A stretch of DNA of 64,000 bases from Siphonodentalium dalli (GCA_032622095.1 CP136069.1:165656394-165720393), one strand, 5' to 3'; shown: positions 25,373 to 36,107, numbered from the stretch's first letter. Translations and numbers: made by a program. Notes: generated by a model from the letters alone, not told the origin.

Positions 25373-26232
25373 GGATTTTATCGCAAAAAATCACAGTAGT
25401 TTTATAAAAATCGCTATAAAATGAAAAAGCCCCCACGCCCGAGTGGCAAACAAGCAGAAAAATGTGTGAAATACATCCTCCTATCGGAAAAACATAGTCG
25501 GCTAAAATCCGCACAGGGGGGGGGGGGTGGCCACATGGTAGCTCAAGGTCTATTAACCTGGCTAAAAGGTGCTAAATACAAGTTTCCCGTTGAAACGGCT
25601 AACGGAAATCACGGGAAATACAGGAATCACGCATTCCTCGTGTTGTGCGTCACGATATTTAGTTCGTTTTGATATCGAGATAAGAATTACCTTGTATGCC
25701 GATCGTGTTAATTTGAAGGTAAGTGTCAAGCGTGTACCATTATTTTATGTTTCAATTATCACTTTATAAACAAGTATGTTGAGAAGTATTGAACTGGTAT
25801 GGGTCTTTAATATTATATTAACACTCATGCTATCGCATTTTAACGCCCTACATATTTTGCACTTTGCACGATAGTTTGTGGAAAGCGTATCGAAATTGTC
25901 ATAAATTATTTGTTCTTGCATCCAGAACATAGGCATATATCCTTGATGTTTCTTATTTATTTTTATGATGTTAGATAGTTTCAGGTTAGTAAAGGGCAAA
26001 ATCAACATTGGGCGGCAAAGTAAAGGGCATTTTCGCAATGTTTCACCCAGACAGAGGACCGTCCTTTATAAGGGACGCTAGGCATACGCATGGTAAATTT
26101 ATGTCCATTTCAAATTTTGTATTTGGATCAAGCAGGATCATCACATTTGGTCTTATCAGGAACTATGATATTGATGACCGCGAACAGACATTTGTAGTAT
26201 TGTGTGCACATGTTATAAAACATAAATTAGCT
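25373..26232. other. Unassigned sequence
   Basis: No gene is supported. A poly-G run lies at 25,516-25,526. The stretch runs up to the target-site copy of the 8.3 kb palindromic element. Confidence 0.45.
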
Positions 26233-26529
26233 ACTATATGATGATATACCACCTGTTTGGTGTCAGTCTAGACAGTTTGACCTATATTCTCTGCAGTACT
26301 CAGTCTAGACAGTTTGACCTATAATCTCTGCAGTACTCAGTCTAGGCGGTTTGACCTAGGTCATCATAGGTCATGACCTACTTTCTCGCTAATTTACATA
26401 ATCCTAGGTCATCATATGTCATGACCTATTTGAGGTCAGGTGCTAGACGATCTGTACGGCACCGCTTTCGGTCCACCCGCGTATAATGAACGGAATATTA
26501 TCTACATGGATATTACGTGAGGACCTTGA

Positions 26530-26930
26530 TGAACAGGAGGTAGCTTCAGTCTTGAATGTTAAAGTGACATTCGGTACTCATAATGTGAATTTAAAAGGAA
26601 ACTAGGCACCCACTGTAGATGATTGTTAAAGTGACACTAGGCACTCACTGTGGATGATTGTTAAAGTGACACTCGGCACTCACTGTGGATGATTGTTAAA
26701 GGGACACACGGTATTCATAAAGTGAATTTAAAAAGGGACACTAGGCACGCACTGTCGATGATTGTTTTAAAGTGGCACTCAGCACTCACTGTGGATGATT
26801 GTTAAAGGGACACTCGGTACTCATAAAGTGAATTTAAAGGGACATTAGGCACTCACTGTGGATGACTGTTAAGGTGACACACGGCACACACTGTGGATGA
26901 ATGTTAAAGTGACACTCGCAGTGAAAAACT
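26530..26930. repeat. ~55 bp tandem repeat, left arm
   Basis: Units contain TTAAAGTGACACTCGGCACT and CACTGTGGATGATTGTT. Its inverted counterpart lies at about 33,800-34,210 in the right arm. Confidence 0.85.
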
Positions 26931-26939
26931 TTATTCTTT

Positions 26940-27215
26940 TCAAAAAAATGAAAAAGTTTAAAAGTTCAAAAAGTTCAAAAATTTCAAAAATTTCAAAAAT
27001 TCTAAAAAATTCAAAAAACTCAAAAAACTCAAAAAACTCAAAAACTTCAAAAATTTCACAAATTTCACAAATTTCAAAAAAGTTCAAAAACTTCAAAAAA
27101 TTTCAAAAATTTCAAATTTTTTAAAAAACTCAAAAATTTCAAAAACTTCAAATATTTCAAAAACTTCAAAAATTTCCAAAATTTCCAAAAACTTCACAAA
27201 AAATTCTAAATTATT
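26940..27215. repeat. (TTCAAAAA)n-type A-rich tract, left arm
   Basis: Imperfect repeats of TTCAAAAA and TTTCAAAAAT. The reverse-complement tract lies at about 33,585-33,790. A related tract occurs at 37,900-38,085 in the small relative of this element. Lys/Ser and Phe-rich open frames here are repeat translations. Confidence 0.85.
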
Positions 27216-27229
27216 CAAAAATTTAAACA

Positions 27230-27975
27230 TGAAACAAAATCAAAATCGAGAAAAGATTAAATAGAGGAGAGGGGGAAAGACCAACTGAGCAAGTGAGGAT
27301 ATGGGGAAAAGAGCAAATGGGCAAGTGAGGAGAGGGAAAGAGGAAGTGAGCAAGTGAAAAAGAGCAAATGAGCAAGTGAGGAGAGGGAAAAGAGCAGGTG
27401 AAAAAGAGCAAAAGAGCAAACGACCAAGGGAAAAAGAGCAAGTGAGCAAGGGAAAAAGAGCAAAAGAGCAAGGGGAAAAGAGCAAGTGAGCAAGCGAGGA
27501 GAGGGGAAAAGAGCAAGTGAGGAGAGGGAAAAGAGCAAGTGAGCAAGTGAGGAGAGGGAGGAAATAGCGAGTGAGCATGTGGGGAGGGGGAATAAGAGCA
27601 AGTGAGCAAGTGAGGTGAAGAAAAAAGAAAAGAGCAAGTGAGGAGAGGGCAAAAGAGCAAGTGAGCAAGTGAAAAAGAGCAAAAGAGCAAACGACCAAGG
27701 GAAAAAGAGCAAGTGAGCAAGAGGAAAAGAGCAAGGGTAAAGAGCGAGTGAGCAAGTGAGGAGAGGGAAAAAGAGCAAGTGAGAAGAGGGAAAAAGAGCA
27801 AGTGAGCAAGTGAGGAGAGGGGAAAAAGAGCAAGTGAGCATATGGGGAGAGGGAATGTGAGCAAGTGATGTGAGGGAAAAAGAGCAAGTGATGAGAGGGA
27901 ATAAGAGCAAGTGAGCAAGTGAGGTGAGGGAAAAAGAGTGAGTGAGCAAATGAGGAGAAGGAAAAAGAGCAAGTC
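27230..27975. repeat. GAGCAAGTGAG minisatellite, left arm
   Basis: Short purine-rich units (GAGCAAGTGAGGAGAGGGAAA and variants). The mirror copy lies at about 32,830-33,550. All three minus-strand frames are open for over 200 codons, which shows that openness here reflects composition and not coding. Confidence 0.9.
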
Positions 27976-28110
27976 AACCATCTTGGCTACCACCCCCAAT
28001 ATGAATATATAACGAAGTCGATAATAACAGTTTGATGAAGTTTATTAAAATTTAATCATCGTCTGACTCTTCAACCTTTAGATTTATTTCCAAGAGTTTC
28101 TTGAATTTTC

Positions 28111-28674
28111 TCATGGCTTCATCCGCAGCCCATTCATTATTATTCCGAGTTTTGTCAGCTTGACCATTTTCTTCATGATAGTGTTATGTATGGGCGATGT
28201 TTTCAATCGATGCTGGTATTCTATCAATCGTCTGTAACTTTTGAGAAAGAGTTCAAAATCTGTGTCGATGCATTCTAGTTGAGCTTTTTCCTCGGCCTCT
28301 TCTTCCGGCATGCTCTCTTCTTTCATTAATTGATCAACTTTATCTGACCACTCTTCCATCGCTTCCGCACCGTTGCTAACGAGTTGAAACATACTTTTGA
28401 ATGTATCCATCTCGTTGACACATTTCGCAGCTTTCTTACAGCCGATTACCGCACTACTACCGGCGAAGCTATTATCTGACGAATCTGATATCATTTCCTG
28501 TTCATCTTCGTCGGAATCTATATCCGTTTCTAGATCATACGCATTATCTTCGTATCGACCGAAGGTATCGTTATTCGATGATGTTCCTGACATAACTCGG
28601 TGTTTACTATTCTTATGTCTTTGCAGATTGTAGTTCGTCGATAATATCTTCCCGCACAAATGGCACCCGTGCAT
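28111..28674 (-). CDS. C2H2 zinc-finger protein with acidic centre (left arm)
   Basis: A 187-residue frame. Residues 4-25 form one classical C2H2 finger (C-x2-C-x12-H-x4-H, beginning CHLCGK). A Ser/Asp/Glu-rich segment with DSDEDEQE follows, then a charged, probably helical C-terminal half (EEAEEKAQ, FELFLKSYRRLIEYQHRL). The role is unknown; a single finger plus an acidic region would suit a DNA- or RNA-binding regulator encoded by the element. The start is the ATG just before the finger, about 65-75 bases downstream of a TATA-like TTTATAATA. Compared with the right arm, the last ~10 codons are in a shifted frame: a longer Lys-rich tail ending in EESDDD continues in another frame to about 28,067. 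The gene reads outward towards the element tip. Confidence 0.65.
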   Translation of the reverse strand: MHGCHLCGKILSTNYNLQRHKNSKHRVMSGTSSNNDTFGRYEDNAYDLETDIDSDEDEQEMISDSSDNSFAGSSAVIGCKKAAKCVNEMDTFKSMFQLVSNGAEAMEEWSDKVDQLMKEESMPEEEAEEKAQLECIDTDFELFLKSYRRLIEYQHRLKTSPIHNTIMKKMVKLTKLGIIMNGLRMKP

Positions 28675-28729
28675 TGTCTCGAATTATGGGAAGAACTATC
28701 GTCCTTATACGAGCGAAAAGATGAGCGAA

Positions 28730-28835
28730 TATGGTGTGGTATTATAAACTCACGCGTTCTTACCTCTATTTTTCGTTTAGAGTTAGTGTTCTTAGGTAAA
28801 AAAAATTGGCGCGCGTGCGGCCCCTGTCGCCGTCA
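28730..28835 (-). promoter_or_regulatory. Putative promoter of the C2H2 gene (left arm)
   Basis: On the gene strand it reads CGCGCGCC, then TAAGAACACTAACTCTAAA, AAAAATAGAGGTA, ACGCGT, GAGTTTATAATACC and CACACC. The same ordered words stand upstream of the PC4-like gene (29,317-29,405) and in both right-arm counterparts. TTTATAATA may act as a TATA box. Conservation between two non-homologous genes of one element is the main support. Confidence 0.6.
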
Positions 28836-28938
28836 TTGGTAGGGATTGATTAATCGAGCGATAATTTAATGAGCGTTTGTATATGACGCGTATAAGGTCA
28901 AATGAATAACGAACATACGTATTTGAATTATTATTTAA

Positions 28939-29169
28939 TCAAAATTTCATCAAATTGCCCGTGCAACACGTATCGCATAGCATATACGATTCTTGATTGT
29001 CGTGACTGAACGAGCACGGTGTGAACTCAGTCCAGTCGGGTATTGTCTCTGAAATGTCACTCTTTAGTTCACATAAATTCTGGAATTCTTGAACAGTCAA
29101 ACAGATTCCACGTTTCGACGGTTTAGTCACGTCTTCCATAGTTTTATAATAGTCTCGTATATGCACCAT
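28939..29169 (-). CDS. PC4/SUB1-like coactivator domain protein (left arm)
   Basis: A 76-residue frame. Residues 2-45 fit the PC4 (transcriptional coactivator p15/SUB1) fold: VHIRDYYK near the N-terminus, then KPSKRGICLTVQEFQNLCEL, matching the family's I-R-x-Y/W ... K-P-x-K-x-G-I-x-L-T pattern. PC4 domains bind single-stranded DNA and can stimulate transcription. The short C-terminal part has four Cys (CDTCC and an earlier one) that might bind a metal. It lies about 260 bases upstream of the C2H2 gene on the same strand, with its own copy of the shared upstream motif. The start is the first ATG before the domain. The family call is from motif reading, not from a search. Confidence 0.7.
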   Translation of the reverse strand: MVHIRDYYKTMEDVTKPSKRGICLTVQEFQNLCELKSDISETIPDWTEFTPCSFSHDNQESYMLCDTCCTGNLMKF

Positions 29170-29316
29170 CTGAAAATCTTGACTATATCATAAAAATGTC
29201 TTGTTCCCGATATGAAATTCATAAGATTTCCTCTCTGTTATAGCCGACCAGACACGTTTCATTTCTAATTTTAGATGTTACGTGTCCCGACATGACCCCT
29301 AATTCTAGAGAATGCG

Positions 29317-29405
29317 GTGCGGTATTATATAAACTCGACGCGTCCGTACCTCTATTTTTATTTTAGAGTTATTGTTCTTATGTAAAATAAAAGGGCGCGC
29401 GCTGC
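29317..29405 (-). promoter_or_regulatory. Putative promoter of the PC4-like gene (left arm)
   Basis: On the gene strand: GCGCGC, ATAAGAACAATAACTCTAAA, AAAAATAGAGGTA, ACGCGTCGAGTTTATATAA and TACCGCACCGC. It parallels the motif upstream of the C2H2 gene. The TATA-like TTTATATAA is about 160 bases before the ATG. Confidence 0.6.
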
Positions 29406-29489
29406 CCACTCCCCTCCCCTTTTTCGGTGTGGGGTTTTCTTTCGTAAGGGGGGATCGTCCGTCGAAAAAAAAGATAATTTTTTAAGACT

Positions 29490-31203
29490 CTTTTTGCTCA
29501 GTTGCTCTTTTCCCCTCTCCCCTATTGCTTACTTGCTCTATTCCCCTATCCTCACTTGCTCATTTTCTCTTTTTCCACTTCACCTATTGCTCACTTGCTC
29601 TCTTTCCACTCTCCTCACTTGCTCAGTTGCTCTTTTTCCCCTATTGTTCATTTGTTCTTCTTCTCCCTGCCATATTGCTCACTTGCTCTTTTTCTCTCTT
29701 CCCCTATTGCTCACTTGCTCTTTTCGCTCTCCTCACTTGCACAGTTGCTCTGTTTTCCATATTGATCAGTTGCTCTCCTCCCCTCCCTTATTGCTAACTT
29801 GCTCTCTTTCCCCTCTCCTTACTTGCTCAGTTGCTCTTTTCCCCTCCCCTATTGCTCACTTGCTCTTTTCCCTCTCCCATATTGCTCATTTGCTCTTTTG
29901 CCCTCTCCTCACTAGCTCAGTTACTCTTTTTCCCCTCCCCTATTGCTCACTTGCTCTATTCCCCTATCCTCAATTGCTCATTTTCTCTTTTTCCACTTCA
30001 CCTATTGCTCACTTGCTCTCTTTCCACTCTCCTCACTAGCTCAGTTGCTCTTTTTCCCCTATTGCTCAGTTGTTCTTCTTCCCCTCCCCTATTGCTCACT
30101 TGCTCTATTCCCCCTATTGCTCACTTGCTCTTCTTCTCCCTCCCCTATTGCTCACTTGCTCTCTTTCCACTCTCCTCACTAGCTCAGTTGCTCTTTTTCC
30201 CCTATTGCTCAGTTGTTCTTCTTCCCCTCCCCTATTGCTCACTTGCTCATTCCCCCTATTGCTCACTTGCTCTTCTTCTCCCTCCCCTATTGCTCACTTG
30301 CTCTTTTTCCTCTCCTCACTTGCACAGTTGCTCTGTTTTCCATATTGATCAGTTGCTCTCCTTCCCTCCCCCATTGCTAACTTGTTCTCTTTCCCCTCTC
30401 CTTACTTGCTCAGTTGCTCTTTTCCCCTCCCCTATTGCTCACTTGCTCTTTTCCCCTCTCCTCACTAGCTCAGTTGCTCTTTTTCCCTATTGTTCAGTTG
30501 TTCTTCTTCCCCTCCCCTATTGCTCACTTGTTCTATTCCCCTCTCCCCCTTGCACATTCCCATGTTGCTCACTTGCTTTTCTTCCTCTCCCCTATTGCTC
30601 ACTTGCTTTTTTTTTCTCCTCCCCATATTGCTCACTTGCTCTTTTTCCCTCTCCCCTATTGCTCACTTGCTCTTTTTCCCTCTCATCACTTGCTCAGTTG
30701 CTCTGTTCCCCTATTGATCAGTTGTTCTTCTTCCCCTCCCCTATTGCTCACTTGCTCTTTCCCCCCTTTTCTTACTTGCTCAGTTTCTCTTTTCCCCTCA
30801 CTCCTATTGCTCACTTGCTCTTTTTCCTCTCCCCTATTGCTCACTTGCTCGTTTTCCCTCTCCTCACTTGCTCAGTTGCTCTTTTCCCTCTCCCATAATG
30901 TTTGCTCGATCTTTCCCCTTTCCTCACTTGCTCGTTCCACTATTGCTCAGTTGCTCTTCTTCCCTCTCATCAATGCTCTGTTGTTCTTTTTTCCCTATTG
31001 CTCAGTTTCTCTTCTTCTCCCTCCCCTATTGCTCATTTGCTCTTTTTTACTCTCCTCACTTGCTTAGTTGCTTTTTTGCCCCTCCTCACTTGCTCAGTTG
31101 TTCTTCCCTCACTACTATTGCTCACTTGCTCTTTTTCCCTCACCTCTATTACTCACTTCCACTTTTTCCCTCTCTCCTATTGCTCATTTGCTCCTTTTCC
31201 CTT
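29490..31203. repeat. Pyrimidine-rich minisatellite forming the palindrome loop
   Basis: Hundreds of CTCACTTGCTCTTTTCCCCT / CCCCTATTGCTCA variants with a ~25-30 bp period. It is related to, but distinct from, the arm minisatellites (it carries the extra CCCTATTG word). Long Leu/Ser/Phe/Cys-rich open frames (such as 29,831-30,898) exist in all three forward frames and are rejected as genes. Confidence 0.9.
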
Positions 31204-31284
31204 TTTTTTCGACGGACGATCCCCCCTTACGAAAGAAAACCCCACACCGAAAAATGGAGGGGAGGGGGCAGCGCGCGCCCTTTT

Positions 31285-31362
31285 TTTTTACATAAGAACA
31301 ATAACTCTAAAAGAAAAATAGAGGTACGGACGCGTCGAGTTTATATAATACCGCACCGCATT
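31285..31362 (+). promoter_or_regulatory. Putative promoter of the PC4-like gene (right arm)
   Basis: Mirror copy of 29,317-29,405 with the same ordered words, including TAACTCTAAA, AAAAATAGAGGTA and TTTATATAATACC. Confidence 0.55.
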
Positions 31363-31504
31363 CTCTAGAATTAGGGGTCATGTCGGGACACGTAACATCT
31401 AAAATTAGAAATTAAACGTGTCTGGTCGGCTATAACAGAGAGGAAATCTTATGAATTTCATATCGGGAACAAGACCATTTTTATGATATAGTCAAGATTT
31501 TCAG

Positions 31505-31735
31505 ATGGTGCATATACGAGACTATTATAAAACTATGGAAGACGTGACTAAACCGTCGAAACGTGGAATCTGTTTGACTGTTCAAGAATTCCAGAATTTA
31601 TGTGAACTAAAGAGTGACCATTTCAGAGACAATACCCCGACTGGACTGAGTTCACACCGTGCTCATTCAGTCACGACAATCAAGAATCGTATATGCTATG
31701 CGATACGTGTTGCACGGGCAATTTGATGAAATTTT
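31505..31735 (+). pseudogene. PC4-like gene, right-arm copy, frameshifted
   Basis: It is identical in plan to the left-arm gene through the PC4 domain. An extra C near 31,618-31,619 shifts the frame after residue 38 (CELKSD), and a second extra C follows near 31,638-31,641. The downstream DNA still matches the left arm base for base apart from small changes, so the damage is recent relative to the palindrome. The start ATG and upstream motif are kept. Confidence 0.75.
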
Positions 31736-31860
31736 GATTAAATAATAATTCAAATACGTATGTTCGTTATTCATTTGACCTTATACGCGTCATATACAAA
31801 CGCTCATTAAATTATCGCTCGATTAATCAATCCCTACCAATGACGGCGACAGGGGCCGCA

Positions 31861-31955
31861 CGCGCGCCAATTTTTGTTACCTAAGAACACTAACTCTAAA
31901 CGAAAAATAGAGGTAAGAACGCGTGAGTTTATAATACCACACCATATTCGCTCAT
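31861..31955 (+). promoter_or_regulatory. Putative promoter of the C2H2 gene (right arm)
   Basis: Mirror copy of 28,730-28,835: CGCGCGCC, CTAAGAACACTAACTCTAAA, AAAAATAGAGGTA, ACGCGTGAGTTTATAATACC. Confidence 0.55.
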
Positions 31956-32001
31956 CTGTTCGCTCGTATAAGGACGATAGTTCTTCCCATAATTCGAGAC
32001 A

Positions 32002-32757
32002 ATGCACGGTGCCATTTGTGCGGGTAAGATATTATCGACGAACTACAATCTGCAAAGACATAAGGAATAGTAAACCACGTTATGTCAGGAACATCATCGA
32101 ATAACGATACCTTCGGTCGATACGAAGATAATGCGTATGATCGAGAAACGGATATAGATTCGGATGAAGATGAACGGGAAATGATATCAGCTAAGAATGG
32201 TAAACACGGAGTTATATCAGGAACACCGTCGAAGAACGATGTATTCAGTCAATACGAAGATGCTGAGTATGATCTAGAAACGGATAAAGATTCCGACGAA
32301 GATGAACAGGAAATGATATCAGATTCGTCAGATAATAGCTTCGCCGGTAGTAGTGCGGTAATCGGCTGTAAGAAAGCTGCGAAATGTGTCAACGAGATGG
32401 ATAACCATTCAAAAGTATGTTTCAACTCGTTAGCAACGGTGCGGAAGCGATGAAGAGTGGTCAGATAAAGTTGATCAATTAATGAAAGAAGAGAGCATGC
32501 CGGAAGAAGAGGCCGAGGAAAAAGCTCAACTAGAATGCATCGACACAGATTTTGAACTCTTTCTCAAAAGTTACAGACGATTGATAGAATACCAGCATCG
32601 ATTGAAAACATCGCCCATACATAACACTATCATGAAGAAAATGGTCAAGCTGACAAAACTCGGATATAATAATGAATAGGCTGCGGATGAAGCCATGAGA
32701 AAATTCAAGAAACTCTTGGAAATAAATCTAAAGGTTGAAGAGTCAGACGAGATTAAA
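32002..32757 (+). pseudogene. C2H2 gene, right-arm copy, several frameshifts
   Basis: The counterpart of the left-arm zinc-finger gene. The finger region is broken by one-base indels just after the ATG and near the finger's end. The acidic segment is present twice in tandem (about 32,082-32,190 and 32,200-32,325; NDTFGRYED... and NDVFSQYED..., each ending SDEDE-EMIS), whereas the left arm has one. A further indel near 32,445 separates the C-terminal half (EEEAEEKAQ onward), and a TAG at about 32,677-32,679 interrupts the Lys-rich tail, which then runs on to the conserved EESDE end. Confidence 0.7.
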
Positions 32758-32829
32758 ATTTTAATAAACTTCATCAAACTGTTATTATCGACTTCGTTAT
32801 ATATTCATATTGGGGGGTGGTAGCCAAGA

Positions 32830-33550
32830 TGGTTGACTTGCTCTTTTTCCTTCTCCTCATTTGCTCACTCACTCTTTTTCCCTCACCTCACTTGCTCTTA
32901 TTCCCTCTCCTCACTTGCTCTTTTTCCCTCACCTCACTTGCTCACTTGCTCTTATTCCCTCTCCCACATGCTCACTTGCTATTTTTCCCCTCTCCTCACT
33001 TGCTCACTTGCTCTTTTTCCCCTCTTCTCACTTGCTCTTTTTCCCTCTCCTCACTTGCTCACTCGCTCTTTACCCTTGCTCTTTTCCTCTTGCTCACTTG
33101 CTCTTTTTCCCTTGGTCGTTTGCTCTTTTGCTCTTTTTCACTTGCTCACTTGCTCTTTTGCCCTCTCCTCACTTGCTCTTTTCCTTTTTCATCACCTCAC
33201 TTGCTCACTTGCTCTTATTCCCCCTCCCCACATGCTCACTCGCTATTTCCCCCCTCTCCTCACTTGCTCACTTGCTCTTTTCCCTCTCCTCACTTGCTCT
33301 TTTCCCCTCTCCTCGCTTGCTCACTTGCTCTTTTCCCCTTGCTCTTTTGCTCTTTTTCCCTTGCTCACTTGCTCTTTTTCCCTTGGTCGTTTGCTCTTTT
33401 GCTCTTTTTCACCTGCTCTTTTCCCTCTCCTCACTTGCTCATTTGCTTTTTTTCACTTGCTCACTTCCTCTTTCCCTCTCCTCACTTGCCCATTTGCTCT
33501 TTTCCCCACCTCCTCACTTGCTCAGTTGGTCTTTCTCCCTCTCCTCTATT
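32830..33550. repeat. TTGCTCACTTGCTC minisatellite, right arm
   Basis: Reverse complement of the left-arm minisatellite 27,230-27,975, with indel differences. Open frames of over 200 codons in three frames are compositional. Confidence 0.9.
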
Positions 33551-33584
33551 TAATCTTTTCTCGATTTTGATTTTGTTTCATGTT

Positions 33585-34210
33585 TAAATTTTTGAATAAT
33601 TTAGAATTTTTTGAATTTTTTGGAAATATTTGAAATTTTTGAAGTTTTTGAAATATTTGAAGTTTTTGAAATTTTTGAACTTTTTGAACTTTTTTGAAAT
33701 GTTTGAAATTTTTGAAATTTTTGAGTTTTTTTAATTTTTTTTAATTTTGGAAATTTTTGAACTTTTAAACTTTTTCATTTTTTTGAAAAGAATAAAGTTT
33801 TTCACTGCGAGTGTCACTTTAACATTCATCCACAGTGTGTGCCGTGTGTCACCTTAACAGTCATCCACAGTGAGTGCCTAATGTCCCTTTAAATTCACTT
33901 TATGAGTACCGAGTGTCCCTTTAACAATCATCCACAGTGAGTGCTGAGTGCCACTTTAACAATCATCCACAGTGAGTGCCTAGTGTCACTTTAAAACAAA
34001 CATCGACAGTGCGTGCCTAGTGTCCCTTTTTAAATTCACTTTATGAATACCGAGTGTCCCTTTAACAATCATCCACAGTGAGTGCCGAGTGTCACTTTAA
34101 CAATCATCCACAGTGAGTGCCTAGTGTCACTTTAACAATCATCTACAGTGGGTGCCTAGTTTCCTTTTAAATTCACATTATGAGTACCGAATGTCACTTT
34201 AACATTCAAG
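33585..34210. repeat. T-rich tract and ~55 bp repeats, right arm
   Basis: TTTTTGAAATTT-type tract (33,585-33,790), then GTGTCACTTTAACAATCATC and CACAGTGAGTGCC units. This mirrors 26,530-27,215. Confidence 0.85.
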
Positions 34211-34528
34211 ACTGAAGCTACCTCCTGTTCATCAAGGTCCTCACGTAATATCCATGTAGATAATATTCCGTTCATTATACGCGGGTGGACCGAAAGCGGT
34301 GCCGTACAGATCGTCTAGCACCTGACCTCAAATAGGTCATGACATATGATGACCTAGGATTATGTAAATTAGCGAGAAAGTAGGTCATGACCTATGATGA
34401 CCTAGGTCAAACTGCCTAGACTGAGTACTGCAGAGATTATAGGTCAAACTGTCTAGACTGAGTACTGCAGAGAATATAGGTCAAACTGTCTAGACTGACA
34501 CCAAACAGGCGGTATATCATCAACTATA

Positions 34529-36050
34529 ATACTACTTTGGACTTCTGAAGTGAATGAGTACAAGTGAAAGTATTTTTTACAGGGGGCCCGGGGTTGTGGA
34601 ATGAAATATGTCAACGATAAATCTCTGTAATGTATTAATCCAACTTGACCCTCGCTTAAAATATACGCATGCAATCTGAAAAGTGTTATACTGTATTATT
34701 CAGTGATGTAAAATAACTACAGAATAAAAAAGTTATGTGAATGGTGCTGAACTGCTGCGCAACTGTGTGCTACGCCGCAATTTAAGTTACAACCAGGAGG
34801 CAGTAATATATCCATATAGCAGTAGATTGCATAGACATCATCCCGTATAATCCATCCATTCAGGAAAAATCATCCAGTTAAACAGACTTACACCACAATA
34901 TGTTGACCAGTGTTGGAATAAGTGTTTTAGGGAATAGAATGTTGGTTCTTCTGCTTCTAATTCGGTGTTTGTTTCTGGATAACAGGGACGTGGCGACAGT
35001 GTGGGTTTGGGGGTGTCTCACACCCCCCAACTTTGGTAACAAAATTTCAACAGTCAGAAATTTCATACCTGACACAACATTACTTGGAAATTTCACATCA
35101 ACGATAGTTAAAATTGTTCTTGTAGTATGATTTTTCAACAATTTAGTAGGGGGGATTTGTTGTTCCAGACCAACATTTGCATATTTACCTACTTTTCGTC
35201 AACATTTATGACTGAAATGGCCATCAGTTGGATATTTTCCAACCTATGGGGGGATTGTCGGGTTGAAAATTTCCAACCGTTGGAAAGCTTGTGTCCAGGT
35301 CTGTCCAGGGTGCAGTTGGAATTCACAAGGTGGAGACCCTCTAGCCACGTCCCTGCTGGATAATATAGCATGTGGCTGAGTATCAGAATTGTGTGCATAA
35401 AATTTCCACCAATTACATTTTCACTTCCCAGTGACTAAGAAAAGATAGTCAAAATTACTGAATCTAATGGCCCGATTAGTCATTTTGACATACCGTTTCT
35501 TTTAGTGATCACTTTAGTGATTGTTATTAATTTTGTACCTTAGTCATTTTGACTAAACTAAGTTAGTCATCAAGTGGACAAACATTTGACTAAGCTAAGT
35601 TAGTTATATTGACTAGATTTTTTCTTCAGTGTACAACTGGGACTTAGATAGATTGTTAACCAGTCTTTTTTGTAATGTAATGGTTTATTACTGAGACACA
35701 ATACGTGTAACATGATAAGTAGATACCTGACATAATTTAACTACACTTTATATACATCATCCCCATCAGCATATCACTAATAACTAATATCCTCCGCTCG
35801 CCCCATCACCACTATCCTCATCTGAACAGTCGCCATCTGGAGGAGTGATGTAGACCGTGGCCTGTCAAAAGTCGCCTTGTTCTGTCATTCCAAGCACATC
35901 GTGACCGTATACCTCCTGGAGTGAAAAAATAATGCAGAACTTTATATCAAATTGAAGAGCGTTTATATAATCTATTCCTGATATTGTATGAATAAAGAGC
36001 GTTCATTTCACATTTGTGGAAAGTTAAAACAGTGAAGACAAATTCCATGG
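34529..36050. other. Unassigned sequence with small AGTCA-type repeats
   Basis: No gene is supported. Around 35,460-35,620, TTAGTCATTTTGACTAA-like words recur. Otherwise nothing is recognised. Confidence 0.45.
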
Positions 36051-36057
36051 CATATAC

Positions 36058-36059
<2 letters not shown>

Positions 36060-36100
<41 letters not shown>
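36060..36100. repeat. (AT)n microsatellite
   Basis: About 40 bases of uninterrupted AT dinucleotides. Confidence 0.95.
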
Positions 36101-36103
<3 letters not shown>

Positions 36104-36107
36104 CGAT

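Larger units (their letters stand above)
26239..34522. mobile_element. 8.3 kb palindromic transposon-like element with 6 bp TSD
   Basis: The left terminus TGATGATATACC is the exact reverse complement of the last 12 bases at 34,511-34,522. The hexamer ACTATA lies immediately outside both (26,233-26,238 and 34,523-34,528). The inverted arms run 26,239 to about 29,471 and about 31,203 to 34,522. From the tip inward each arm holds TCTAGACAGTTTGACC repeats, ~55 bp GTGACAC repeats, an A-rich TTCAAAAA tract, a GAGCAAGTGAG minisatellite, a C2H2 gene and a PC4-like gene. A pyrimidine-rich minisatellite fills the loop. No integrase, polymerase or transposase is visible, so it is presumably non-autonomous. 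Maverick/Polinton and a few other DNA transposon groups make 6 bp TSDs; the class here is undecided. Confidence 0.85.

Noticed and set aside
27223-27999. Open frames of over 230 codons on the minus strand, Leu/Ser/Phe-rich
   Set aside because: All three frames are open because the GAGCAAGTGAG minisatellite has few stops in that strand; no domain or codon structure. The same applies to 32,817-33,587.
29494-31368. Open frames up to 355 codons on the plus strand
   Set aside because: Translation of the pyrimidine-rich loop minisatellite in several overlapping frames; hydrophobic look is compositional.
26239-34522. Palindrome as a sequencing or assembly fold-back artefact
   Set aside because: The arms differ by indels and by one versus two acidic repeats, and the outer hexamer ACTATA is duplicated as expected for real insertion. 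Spanning reads would still be the decisive test.
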